A DNA stretch of 5,366 bases from DATAPD01 sp036265385 (GTDB lineage: Bacteria > Acidobacteriota > Terriglobia > Terriglobales > Acidobacteriaceae). Every line of letters begins with the position of its first letter. Positions within the stretch are counted from its first letter, which is position 1. The notes under the pieces were generated by a model, which worked only from the letters and a program-made list of their open reading frames with translations, ran no database searches and was not told the origin of the DNA. The stretch is taken from NCBI GenBank assembly GCA_036265385.1, contig DATAPD010000014.1:1-5366 (forward strand), written 5' to 3'. Below are positions 1-5,366 of the stretch, one piece after another. The translations under genes and the position numbers were made by a program.

Positions 1-3
1 CCT

Positions 4-237
4 TCATGCGACGTCCGGAAATTTATAAAGAATCGATACCACAAAGAACGCCGCAGCTCGTAATGGTGCCAGTGCGTTTCGCCAAAACCGCTGATGTTTA
101 GAGCGCTTAAACGCGGCGTTGCTCCGGTCAGCCGCCAAACCTGCATCCCATGCGCAAGCTGTTTCCCACTTGGACTTCATGTTTCGAGACGCGAATGGAA
201 TCAAGAAAGCCACAATAAGCATGTCATTCATCTTCAT
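4..237 (-). pseudogene. Chimeric glycosyltransferase remnant: GT-A N-terminus joined to a GT8 C-terminal tail
   Basis: This 77-codon frame is too short to be an active glycosyltransferase. From the ATG at 237, residues 6-25 include FLIPFAS, a Trp and ACAW, and match the start of the downstream-lying GT-A gene's family (FLIPIAS...W..ACAY in the gene at 308-1156). From DAGL (about residue 31) to YK (about residue 71) it matches residues 262-302 of the GT8 enzyme at 2699-3766, with 21 of 41 positions identical and no gap (shared AGL, RN.LAP.RA.AF). It therefore looks like a deletion fusion of two glycosyltransferase genes that lost both catalytic centres. Nucleotide divergence from both local genes is high, so the donors were other paralogues or the event is old. 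ATGs at 231 and 222 are alternative starts; no strong ribosome binding site is seen. The open frame continues upstream to 504, but only as a shadow of the preceding gene. The homology is direct to see; decay rather than a working small protein is my inference. Confidence 0.65.
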
Positions 238-307
238 CGCCCAACCAAATTCCAAAGGTGTCGTTTGACTCTGCTGGCAAGCACTTGGCGGTTCTCGTTT
301 AACACCT

Positions 308-1156
308 TCAACCAAGCATGAATTCTTTCTTGAGCCTCGGTGTGACCAGGCGTGTCCGCCGGATGCGCCCCAAGAGCATCCGCGCAGTTGGCGTTCGACA
401 AAGTTGAGCGGCGGCGTTGTTTCCGTGGCCGATGCGATAAACGGCGGCGTTGAACGGAACCGTTGCCAACCGGTGCCCCAGGTAAGCAAATTGCGCATCG
501 GCACGTATGTGGCTGTCGTTCAAAAGCAGGGTGCTGGTTCCGGCGCCAGGGACGAGCGAAAGTGCATCAATGGCTTCGATTTGTTGGCTCATGTTGTCAA
601 ATTTCGTGCCGTCACAAGAATGGAGAAACGGTCCCATTTTATCCGCCAAGTCGCTTCGGATGATCAGACACGAACCACAGACGCGATCGAACTGTTCCGT
701 GTGTTGAACAAGATAACGCGATCGCGCGCGCCAGACCCACCCGTGTTTTATAAGGTAGCCAGCTTCATCTTCGGCCGAAACGAGCCAGTCCACCAGCCGG
801 GAACTGACAAGATCATCCCAATCAAGTTTCATCACGTACTCAGGATTCCACGTCGATTTCGCGTACTCCCAAGCCGCCCCCAACTTAATTATTTTGTCTT
901 TAATTGCCGCGAGGTAATACCCGTTTTCCAGAGGCGGCAAAGGATGCTCGAGCGATAAGAGTTTGAACTTTGAATCTTGCGGCAGTTCAAAATCCGGAGA
1001 CTCGTGACCGGCCACTACCACGCAGTAGTCCCCGCCACTCGAGTTAGATATAGATGAGAGTGTTTGCTTAAAATAGGCGCAGGCAAGATGCCAGTCGCTT
1101 ACTCTCCGTGGCGAAGCGATTGGAATTAAGAAACCAATTCTTGGTCTCTGGTTCAT
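308..1156 (-). CDS. Putative GT-A fold glycosyltransferase (282 aa)
   Basis: Probable nucleotide-sugar-dependent glycosyltransferase of the cytoplasm, acting in polysaccharide assembly. It opens with a beta strand, RIGFLIPIAS (residues 6-15). A hydrophilic segment follows, with a long helix at about 80-100. The putative metal- and nucleotide-sugar-binding motif is KLDWDD at 110-115 after the strand YVM, as in GT-A enzymes. A C-terminal RIGHGNN at 241-247 gives a late His often seen near the active site of such enzymes. The last ~30 residues are Arg/Lys-rich and could touch the membrane. I prefer the ATG at 1156, which overlaps the preceding stop as ATGA. A GTG at 1198 would add 14 residues (MVGFRRAVEQSSST) that look non-native. 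No close family name is certain; family 2-like is the best description. The remnant at 4-237 carries a related N-terminus. Donor and acceptor sugars are unknown. Confidence 0.72.
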   Translation of the reverse strand: MNQRPRIGFLIPIASPRRVSDWHLACAYFKQTLSSISNSSGGDYCVVVAGHESPDFELPQDSKFKLLSLEHPLPPLENGYYLAAIKDKIIKLGAAWEYAKSTWNPEYVMKLDWDDLVSSRLVDWLVSAEDEAGYLIKHGWVWRARSRYLVQHTEQFDRVCGSCLIIRSDLADKMGPFLHSCDGTKFDNMSQQIEAIDALSLVPGAGTSTLLLNDSHIRADAQFAYLGHRLATVPFNAAVYRIGHGNNAAAQLCRTPTARMLLGRIRRTRLVTPRLKKEFMLG

Positions 1157-1476
1157 GGTAGAAGAACTCTGCTCCACAGCGCGCCTGAACCCAACCACTC
1201 ATGAAACTCGAAGGCACCCTTCCACAATGCGGCAAGCTTGGCGCCAAAATTTGCGGAAATCAGCTGGCGCATTTCTGTCGAAGGCACCTCCGAAACACGC
1301 AAAATGATTAAATCGTATTCTTTCTTCAAATGCGAAATATCAAAATCGCCATCGACCGTAAGGCATATGGGCACGTAGGGGCAGTAATGCCTCATGCTGG
1401 CGAGCGTGGCCTGGACCATGAATTTGTCTAAGGCATGGCAACCGGTCACAAAGCCAAACGGAGCCTGCACTTTCAC
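1153..1476 (-). pseudogene. Truncated glycosyltransferase, N-terminal part only (107 codons)
   Basis: The frame starts with GTG, which overlaps the stop of the GT4 gene as GTGA, and ends in TGA, which overlaps the next ATG. It encodes FGFVTGCHALDKF, a strand-helix start, then VPICLTVDGDFD (about 35-46) and FGAKLAALWKGAFE (about 77-90). That layout is typical of the first half of a GT-A type sugar transferase of roughly 300 residues, where a strand bearing an aromatic-Leu-Asp-x-Asp motif should follow. Here the following residues read EWLGSGALW, and the protein ends nine residues after the GSG. The expected acidic DXD is absent: both positions are Gly (codons GGT and GGC, each one transition from Asp). 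Without DXD and the acceptor-binding half it should be inactive. It is kept in a tight operon position, so an intact small protein under selection cannot be excluded. The family assignment rests on recalled family patterns and not on a search. Confidence 0.6.
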
Positions 1477-2702
1477 GTCACCGTGGCTGGAGTATGTGCG
1501 CGGCTCGTTCGCTCGAGACCCATGCTTTCTCGATAAAGCTGCGCAAACCTGCTCGCAAACAAACTCGCGGCGTTGCGGCTGTGCGCCGTCTCATGCCCAA
1601 GCTGGCCTAATGTTTCGCGAAGGTGCGGCGACTCGCGTAACTTGGCAATAGCCTCACGCAATGCCGCGGCATCTTGTGATGGACACAGGATCCCGCCCTG
1701 ACCATCAGGCACAGCTTCAGGAATTCCGCCGACTCGAAACGCTACAACTGGTATTCCACACGCCATCGCCTCAACCAGCGTGAGCCCGTACGTCTCCATT
1801 AACGACGCGCTAACAAAGATATCTGCCGTGCCATAAAAGATCGCCCGCGCCGCAGGATCGGTAATGCCACCAATCATCCGCACATTGAGTCCAGCCGGTA
1901 TATCGACTGCACCTTCTCCAGCGAGTAGCACTACCAGGTCTTGGAGCTCCGGTAGTCGTGTAAGTTGTTCCAATAACCAGCGAATGTTCTTATTCGCGTC
2001 GGCCAGCGAAGCGGCTCCAGCCGCGATCACAAAAGCGCTCTGCTGGATGCCGAGGCTCGCACGACACTGCGCCTTCTCTCGCGGCCTGAAAATCTCCGTG
2101 TCGATTCCGGGCGTAATCACTCGTAAACCGCCGGAAGCCCTAACAAGTGGACTTCGCTCAGCCAAATTCGCCAACCATTGACTGTTTGCGACAAACTGTA
2201 TGCGGCGACTTTGATACGCCCGTAATTTTCGCCTGTGTTCGTCTTTGGCCAGCACTCGGTCCAAAGGTGGCTTCAAGATCGGGCAAGGTGTGCATGTATC
2301 ACGGTATCGATCGCATCCACGGTAAAGAAAGCAGCCTCCACTGATGTGCCACATATCATGCAGACTGATCACAACGCCTATTCTGCGCGGCAGCGTCTCG
2401 AGCCAACGGGGAACGTCAAACCAATCAGCCACCGTGTGAAGGTGCACCACGTCAATTCCTCGCAGATCCTCGGCTGGCGGCGGAGACAATAATCGGCGCG
2501 TTCCGTGCCATGGGTCAGTGGATAAAGAAACATATAATCGACGAATGACGCGATCTAAGAGAGGTCTGCGGGTTTCTGCTAAGGCCAAATCCTTGCAGAG
2601 CACACGGCTTTCAATCCCCTGCTCCGCTAATGCGGTGGAAAAAAGCGCCGCATATTCATAGCTGCCGCCACCGCAGTGAGTGTTGAGCTGCAATACTTTC
2701 AT
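1473..2702 (-). CDS. Glycosyltransferase family 4 (GT-B fold), 409 aa
   Basis: Retaining GT-B glycosyltransferase, probably adding a hexose from a nucleotide sugar to a growing lipid-linked oligosaccharide on the cytoplasmic side. The N-terminal acceptor domain begins MKVLQLNTHCGGGSYEYAA, with the Gly-rich loop at 10-14. DVVHLHTV (84-91) and SLHDMWHISGGC (113-124) are typical of a GT4 subgroup with a Cys cluster, here C124, C130, C137 and C140. FVANSQWLA (170-178) and VITPGIDTEIFRP (195-207) mark the hinge. The donor domain has GAASLADANKNI (229-240) with the expected Lys, VLLAGEG (258-264), and the diagnostic E-x7-E at E303 and E311 in SLMETYGLTLVEAMACGIPVV. The length is normal for the family. 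The ATG at 2702 overlaps the GT8 stop as ATGA, so translation is probably coupled. Family placement is firm; the sugar is unknown. Confidence 0.93.
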   Translation of the reverse strand: MKVLQLNTHCGGGSYEYAALFSTALAEQGIESRVLCKDLALAETRRPLLDRVIRRLYVSLSTDPWHGTRRLLSPPPAEDLRGIDVVHLHTVADWFDVPRWLETLPRRIGVVISLHDMWHISGGCFLYRGCDRYRDTCTPCPILKPPLDRVLAKDEHRRKLRAYQSRRIQFVANSQWLANLAERSPLVRASGGLRVITPGIDTEIFRPREKAQCRASLGIQQSAFVIAAGAASLADANKNIRWLLEQLTRLPELQDLVVLLAGEGAVDIPAGLNVRMIGGITDPAARAIFYGTADIFVSASLMETYGLTLVEAMACGIPVVAFRVGGIPEAVPDGQGGILCPSQDAAALREAIAKLRESPHLRETLGQLGHETAHSRNAASLFASRFAQLYRESMGLERTSRAHTPATVT

Positions 2703-3766
2703 TCTGCGGACTTAAAGGCGGCAAATTCAAACTCCGTACCTTGAACTTGCTCGGTACGCCTGTGGTTAAGCCGTCGCCGCCGCGGCGCCTCAAGAACATA
2801 GCGGAGCCAATAACGCCCCGCTTTCTGATAAGCCGCACATTTGTTTTTCTCTCCGATGATTTTGTAAAACAAGGATATCATCGGAAAAGCGAGTGCTCGA
2901 AAAGGTGCAAGCACATTTCGAAGGGATTGTTGTCGCTGCGATTTTTTGAAATCTGCGCTTTGCCGATTCACAGGCAAACCGGCCTCGGCTGCGAATCGTT
3001 CAAATAACACCTGGGCCGGACCAGCTGTTCCACCGAGCCATGGCGCTGAACTCGTATAGTGAAGGATACAGTCCAGACTATTGTCATCCTGCTCGTCAAA
3101 GCGCCAAGCTGCTCGATTCCAATGTTCGGGCAACTCCTCAATCTGCCCGTGCAGAAGAAGATTGATCGCCGATTGATCCCAAAACCGGTAGTCTCCCCTC
3201 CAGCTTGTAAAAAACTCGAGAGATTTCTCGGTGAAATTCTGTTTCTTGAGTTCGTCCAGATTCAATAGCATCACGCCCGCATTAAAGTAGCGGCCATCAG
3301 CCGAAAGATTCATCGCACCTGCTAGGACGTGAGAGTCATCGCCAAGCGTCAGAGTCTGCGAATCGGGAACAGCCGCGAGAATTTTGCCTGGAGACAATTC
3401 AAGATCAAAAAGCTCGGACAGATCGCGGAAAACTAATACGTCGCAGTCGAGATAGATCAAACGCGGCACATCGAGTAATTGTGGCAGCAGTGTGCGGCAA
3501 TATGTCATGTGCGATTGGCCCGGCCCGAGCGTGGCGTTACCAAATATTGATGGGTTCACCGTCACAAACTCCAGTTGAACACGCCTCCCAAACCTTCCCA
3601 CCAAATCCGAAAGAACTTTCCTAAATGTCTCGGAGATTCCGCCATCCAGCACCTTCAAATCCACTTTTCTCGTCGGATCCAAGTACCTCAGTGCGCTCGC
3701 GACCGCGCAATAGAGTCCCGGGAAGTAGCGTTCGTTACTGGCCAAGGTAAGGACAACTGGGTCCAT
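2699..3766 (-). CDS. Glycosyltransferase family 8 (LgtC/general stress A-like), 355 aa
   Basis: Retaining GT-A enzyme of family 8, whose members transfer galactose or glucose from UDP-sugars in lipopolysaccharide and related glycans. The family order is complete. The start is VVLTLASNERYFPGLYCAVASAL (4-26). The nucleotide-contact region SHMTYCRTLLPQLL (85-98) precedes the metal-binding DXD, LIYLDCDVLVF (103-113, D107 and D109). Then come FNAGVMLLNL (161-170), DQSAINLLL (197-205) and HYTSSAPW (236-243), the counterpart of the family's HYxGxxKPW. Residues 272-302 are basic and amphipathic (FKKS...RNVLAPFRALAF...YK), matching the membrane-binding tail known for LgtC. A further ~50 residues rich in Arg follow, which is longer than usual. 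The ATG at 3766 has AGAGAG four bases upstream and suits the family N-terminus. It is the first gene of the four-gene minus-strand operon. The tail has a homologue in the remnant at 4-237. Confidence 0.93.
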   Translation of the reverse strand: MDPVVLTLASNERYFPGLYCAVASALRYLDPTRKVDLKVLDGGISETFRKVLSDLVGRFGRRVQLEFVTVNPSIFGNATLGPGQSHMTYCRTLLPQLLDVPRLIYLDCDVLVFRDLSELFDLELSPGKILAAVPDSQTLTLGDDSHVLAGAMNLSADGRYFNAGVMLLNLDELKKQNFTEKSLEFFTSWRGDYRFWDQSAINLLLHGQIEELPEHWNRAAWRFDEQDDNSLDCILHYTSSAPWLGGTAGPAQVLFERFAAEAGLPVNRQSADFKKSQRQQSLRNVLAPFRALAFPMISLFYKIIGEKNKCAAYQKAGRYWLRYVLEAPRRRRLNHRRTEQVQGTEFEFAAFKSAE

Positions 3767-3770
3767 CGGA

Positions 3771-3776
3771 CTCTCT
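3771..3776 (-). promoter_or_regulatory. Weak ribosome binding site for the GT8 gene
   Basis: The minus strand reads AAAAGAGAGTCCG before the ATG at 3766. The purine run AGAGAG lies four bases from the start, which is short but usable. It is the only clear purine-rich leader in the operon. The later genes start inside the preceding stop codons and probably rely on coupling. Confidence 0.4.
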
Positions 3777-3810
3777 TTTAGCAGGGCAGCCCAAGGCGCG
3801 CTGGCGTAAT

Positions 3811-3846
3811 TCGTAAATGTATAAGCTGATCAGATAAACACATCAG
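3811..3846 (-). promoter_or_regulatory. Possible sigma70-type promoter of the glycosyltransferase operon with a palindrome in its spacer
   Basis: On the minus strand CTGATG (3846-3841) and TATACA (3823-3818) are separated by 17 bases, giving a weak -35 and a fair -10. A start near 3811 would leave a leader of about 45 bases before the GT8 ATG. The spacer holds the perfect 8-base palindrome CTGATCAG (3826-3833), which could be an operator or chance. The elements are only partial consensus matches, and the host's promoter consensus is unknown. Confidence 0.3.
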
Positions 3847-3889
3847 AGACCTGGTTTGTTGAAGCACCATCATAGCCTACGTTTTAGGG

Positions 3890-4573
3890 ATGCGGAGTGT
3901 TAAAATTTTGGCGGACATGCTCGGCAAAATATCTCGCGCAGCATCCTTTCTCTTGCTTATCGTTAATCTCCGCTTTCACCGCGGAGCGCGTCAGATAGTT
4001 GATTTCATCTTGTCAAATCCTTCGATACGACCTTTACAAGTGCCTTCGGAATTGCACCGATTCGCGGAAATTGTTGCCTCGATCTGCCCGAAAAGAGTGT
4101 TAGAAATAGGCACATTTCAAGGAGGAACACTCTGTATGCTCGCCCGACTGTCTGCTCCGCGAGCCACCATCATTAGCATTGATCTTCCCGGCGGCGAATT
4201 TGGGGGAGGACAGAGCAACGTCCGCTCTCTCCTCTATCACACATTCGGCAAATCGTTTCAGCGTATGCACCTGATTCGTGGCAATTCTCACTCGGAAGCA
4301 GTTGCGGCCAGAGTTCGGCGCATCACGCAATCCCTCGACGTCCTTTTCATTGATGGCGATCATACTTACCAGGGAGTCAAACACGATTTTCTCTCTTATT
4401 CTCCGCTCATTCGCAGAGGTGGAATTGTGGCCTTTCATGATATAGCGGAACACCCCGAGAAAGCTGGTGGCGATGTGCCACGCTTCTGGAATGAACTGAA
4501 GGCGTCACATCACCATGAAGAAATCATTAAAAATCCGGAGCAGGGATGGGGGATTGGCGTTCTATATTTCTAG
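3890..4573 (+). CDS. CmcI-like class I SAM-dependent methyltransferase (Methyltransf_24 type), 227 aa
   Basis: Probable O-methyltransferase with a Rossmann fold, found in polysaccharide and secondary-metabolite clusters. The N-terminus has a short hydrophobic stretch (ASFLLLIVNL, about 18-27) that may associate with the membrane. The SAM-binding motif I is RVLEIGTFQGGTL (69-81). IISIDLPGG (94-102) gives the acidic residue for the ribose, RGNSHS (130-135) follows, and LDVLFIDGDHTYQGVKHDF (149-167) is the diagnostic DGDHxYxxVxxD block with potential metal ligands. RRGGIVAFHDI (175-185) closes the core. The length is normal for this family. It is the only plus-strand gene among glycosyltransferases, transcribed divergently from the GT8 operon and convergently with the GT2 gene, so it has its own promoter. 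A likely job is methylating a sugar or a chain terminus; this is inferred from context. The start is uncertain: AGGG touches the ATG at 3890, and the ATG at 3917 would remove nine residues. Confidence 0.85.
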   Translation: MRSVKILADMLGKISRAASFLLLIVNLRFHRGARQIVDFILSNPSIRPLQVPSELHRFAEIVASICPKRVLEIGTFQGGTLCMLARLSAPRATIISIDLPGGEFGGGQSNVRSLLYHTFGKSFQRMHLIRGNSHSEAVAARVRRITQSLDVLFIDGDHTYQGVKHDFLSYSPLIRRGGIVAFHDIAEHPEKAGGDVPRFWNELKASHHHEEIIKNPEQGWGIGVLYF

Positions 4574-4588
4574 TTCAAAATAACTCAG

Positions 4589-4625
4589 GCGGGCCGCGCT
4601 AATCGTCGGAGGCGCACCTGGCCGC
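4589..4625. terminator. Possible imperfect hairpin between convergent genes
   Basis: GCGGGCC (4589-4595) can pair with GGCCGC (4620-4625) with one bulged base. The adjacent GCGC (4596-4599) pairs with GCGC (4612-4615) around a 12-base loop, leaving ACCT unpaired on one side. It begins 16 bases after the methyltransferase stop, a suitable place for a terminator. No T-run follows on either strand, so it would not be a canonical intrinsic terminator. The rest of the gap up to 4772 shows no gene or other signal I can support. Confidence 0.22.
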
Positions 4626-4772
4626 TAAACTCCACCACAACCGCTGGTCTTCCCCGCGATGTCCCGAAAAATCAATGATGTTTCAAGCGTCGAATTCCGA
4701 GCCGAACGAGACGAAAAAAGATGGCTTTAAACACAGATCGCGCGCGCATGCGAAACCCATTGCCCTTTTGCA

Positions 4773-5366
4773 TCAGCATTGTTCGTCGATGTGAGCCAAA
4801 ATCTCACGTAGGTCACGCTCGCGCACTTTCATCCAGCGGTAGTGCCAGCGCACGGCTAACCAATGAAGGAGCGTTATAGGATAGGTCTTTATCCAAACTC
4901 GATCACCGGAGAAAAGCGAGCCGATGAAAAGCTTAACTAGGCTTCGCAATCTCGCCCACCGGCCCTTGTGCATCGGGAACGTGGACCATTGCATCAGTAA
5001 GAGGTTTCTTAGTTCAAGAGAGTTCAGGCTGTCGTTCGAATCATGTGACCACGTGCCCTGATGTCGATGCCACACGACGCTGCGTGGCTCGTAAATGCAA
5101 TGCCACCCCCGACGCCACGCACGAAAACAGAGGTCCACATCTTCACAGTATGCCGGCGCAAAGAGTCTGTTAAAACCTCCCAGCTTCACAAACTTGTTTC
5201 GATCAACAGCCATAAAGCCGCCCGAGGTAAACAGAGTGTAAGACGTCTTCTGGTGTTGAGTATCGAATTTCCAGCCATAAAAGCCGCTTTTGAAATTCAA
5301 ACGGGCCGGGCCACTGGTAATTTCCGCTCCGTTCCAATCATAGCTGCGCGCCGAAACAGAAAAAAC
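4773..5366 (-). CDS. Glycosyltransferase family 2, C-terminal part (partial; N-terminus outside window)
   Basis: C-terminal 197 residues of a family 2 inverting glycosyltransferase of the WbbL/rhamnosyltransferase-like type, which transfers a sugar from a nucleotide donor to a lipid-linked glycan. The frame is open to the window edge and reads VFSVSARSYDWNGAEITSG before the TTG at 5298-5300, typical of the middle of these proteins. That TTG is therefore not the start. Counting from the codon at 5364-5366, TSGGFMAVDRNKF (about 47-59) is the conserved G-G/A-x-x-x-x-R strand. FNRLFAPAYCEDVDLCFRAWRRGW (about 65-88) carries the ED catalytic-base motif (E75, D76). IYEPRSVVWHRHQGTW (about 91-106) gives the C-terminal His signature. 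The tail is rich in Trp, Arg and hydrophobic residues (LLHWLAVRWHYRWMKVR) and probably lies on the membrane. The stop TGA is at 4773-4775. It runs toward the methyltransferase gene with a 199-base gap. Confidence 0.88.
   Translation of the reverse strand, partial: VFSVSARSYDWNGAEITSGPARLNFKSGFYGWKFDTQHQKTSYTLFTSGGFMAVDRNKFVKLGGFNRLFAPAYCEDVDLCFRAWRRGWHCIYEPRSVVWHRHQGTWSHDSNDSLNSLELRNLLLMQWSTFPMHKGRWARLRSLVKLFIGSLFSGDRVWIKTYPITLLHWLAVRWHYRWMKVRERDLREILAHIDEQC

Noticed and set aside
256..307. Inverted repeat AGGTGT/ACACCT between the GT-A gene and the remnant
   Set aside because: The arms are only six bases with a loop of about 40, which is expected by chance, and no T-run follows.
238..504. 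Upstream part of the minus-strand frame leading into the chimeric remnant
   Set aside because: Most of it overlaps the end of the preceding GT-A gene in another frame. The similarity to known families begins only near the ATG at 237.
718..725. GCGATCGC, the HIP1 octamer common in cyanobacteria
   Set aside because: I noticed it only once, in a C+G-rich coding stretch, while HIP1-bearing genomes repeat it often. It does not support a cyanobacterial origin.
404..958. Plus-strand open frame of 184 codons opposite the GT-A gene
   Set aside because: It lies antisense to a gene with clear motifs, and its translation shows no recognisable domain or biased composition expected of a real protein.
1864..2181. 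Plus-strand open frame of 105 codons inside the GT4 gene
   Set aside because: It is a shadow of the GT4 coding sequence; the translation is rich in Ser, Pro and Ala, with no domain.
4100..4453. Minus-strand open frame of 117 codons opposite the methyltransferase
   Set aside because: It is antisense to the methyltransferase core motifs and has no recognisable protein features.
4659..4730. Plus-strand frame of 23 codons in the convergent gap
   Set aside because: It is too short, has no clear ribosome binding site and no recognisable sequence; chance expectation is high.
4739..4752. Fourteen-base alternating purine-pyrimidine tract in the convergent gap
   Set aside because: It could favour Z-DNA but is short, and similar runs occur in the coding sequence; nothing links it to a function.
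1..5366. A new defence, CRISPR, phage or mobile-element system
   Set aside because: No repeat arrays, transposase, integrase, terminal inverted repeats, nuclease or reverse transcriptase motifs were seen. The gene content is that of a glycan biosynthesis locus.

Overview
The window is a piece of a bacterial surface-polysaccharide (exopolysaccharide, capsule or lipopolysaccharide) biosynthesis region. It is almost filled by glycosyltransferase genes on the minus strand, with one methyltransferase gene on the plus strand. Base composition is moderate (about half G+C by eye) and Shine-Dalgarno signals are weak. Nothing fixes the organism. A free-living, probably Gram-negative soil or water bacterium fits the family mix; a phylum call would be a guess.

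Layout, read along the minus strand from the right edge. A family 2 glycosyltransferase (4773-5366) enters from outside the window and only its C-terminal part is seen. A 199-base convergent gap follows, with one possible hairpin. A plus-strand CmcI-like SAM-dependent methyltransferase lies at 3890-4573. A 123-base divergent intergenic region (3767-3889) holds a possible promoter for the main operon. The operon is a family 8 glycosyltransferase (2699-3766), a family 4 glycosyltransferase (1473-2702), a truncated glycosyltransferase N-terminus (1153-1476) and a small GT-A type glycosyltransferase (308-1156). Each of these three junctions is a 4-base start/stop overlap, which points to one transcript with coupled translation. 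After a 70-base gap comes a 77-codon remnant (4-237).

The GTs probably add successive sugars to a lipid-linked repeat unit at the inner face of the cytoplasmic membrane. The methyltransferase may modify a sugar or a chain end. Sugars and linkages cannot be read from the sequence.

The most noteworthy content is gene decay and shuffling. The 77-codon remnant is a chimera: its first ~25 residues resemble the start of the neighbouring GT-A gene, and its last ~41 residues are about half identical to the membrane-binding tail of the family 8 enzyme. The 107-codon gene stops just where a catalytic DXD motif is expected, and a GSG stands in its place. I found no CRISPR array, RNA gene, insertion sequence, phage gene or new defence-type system.
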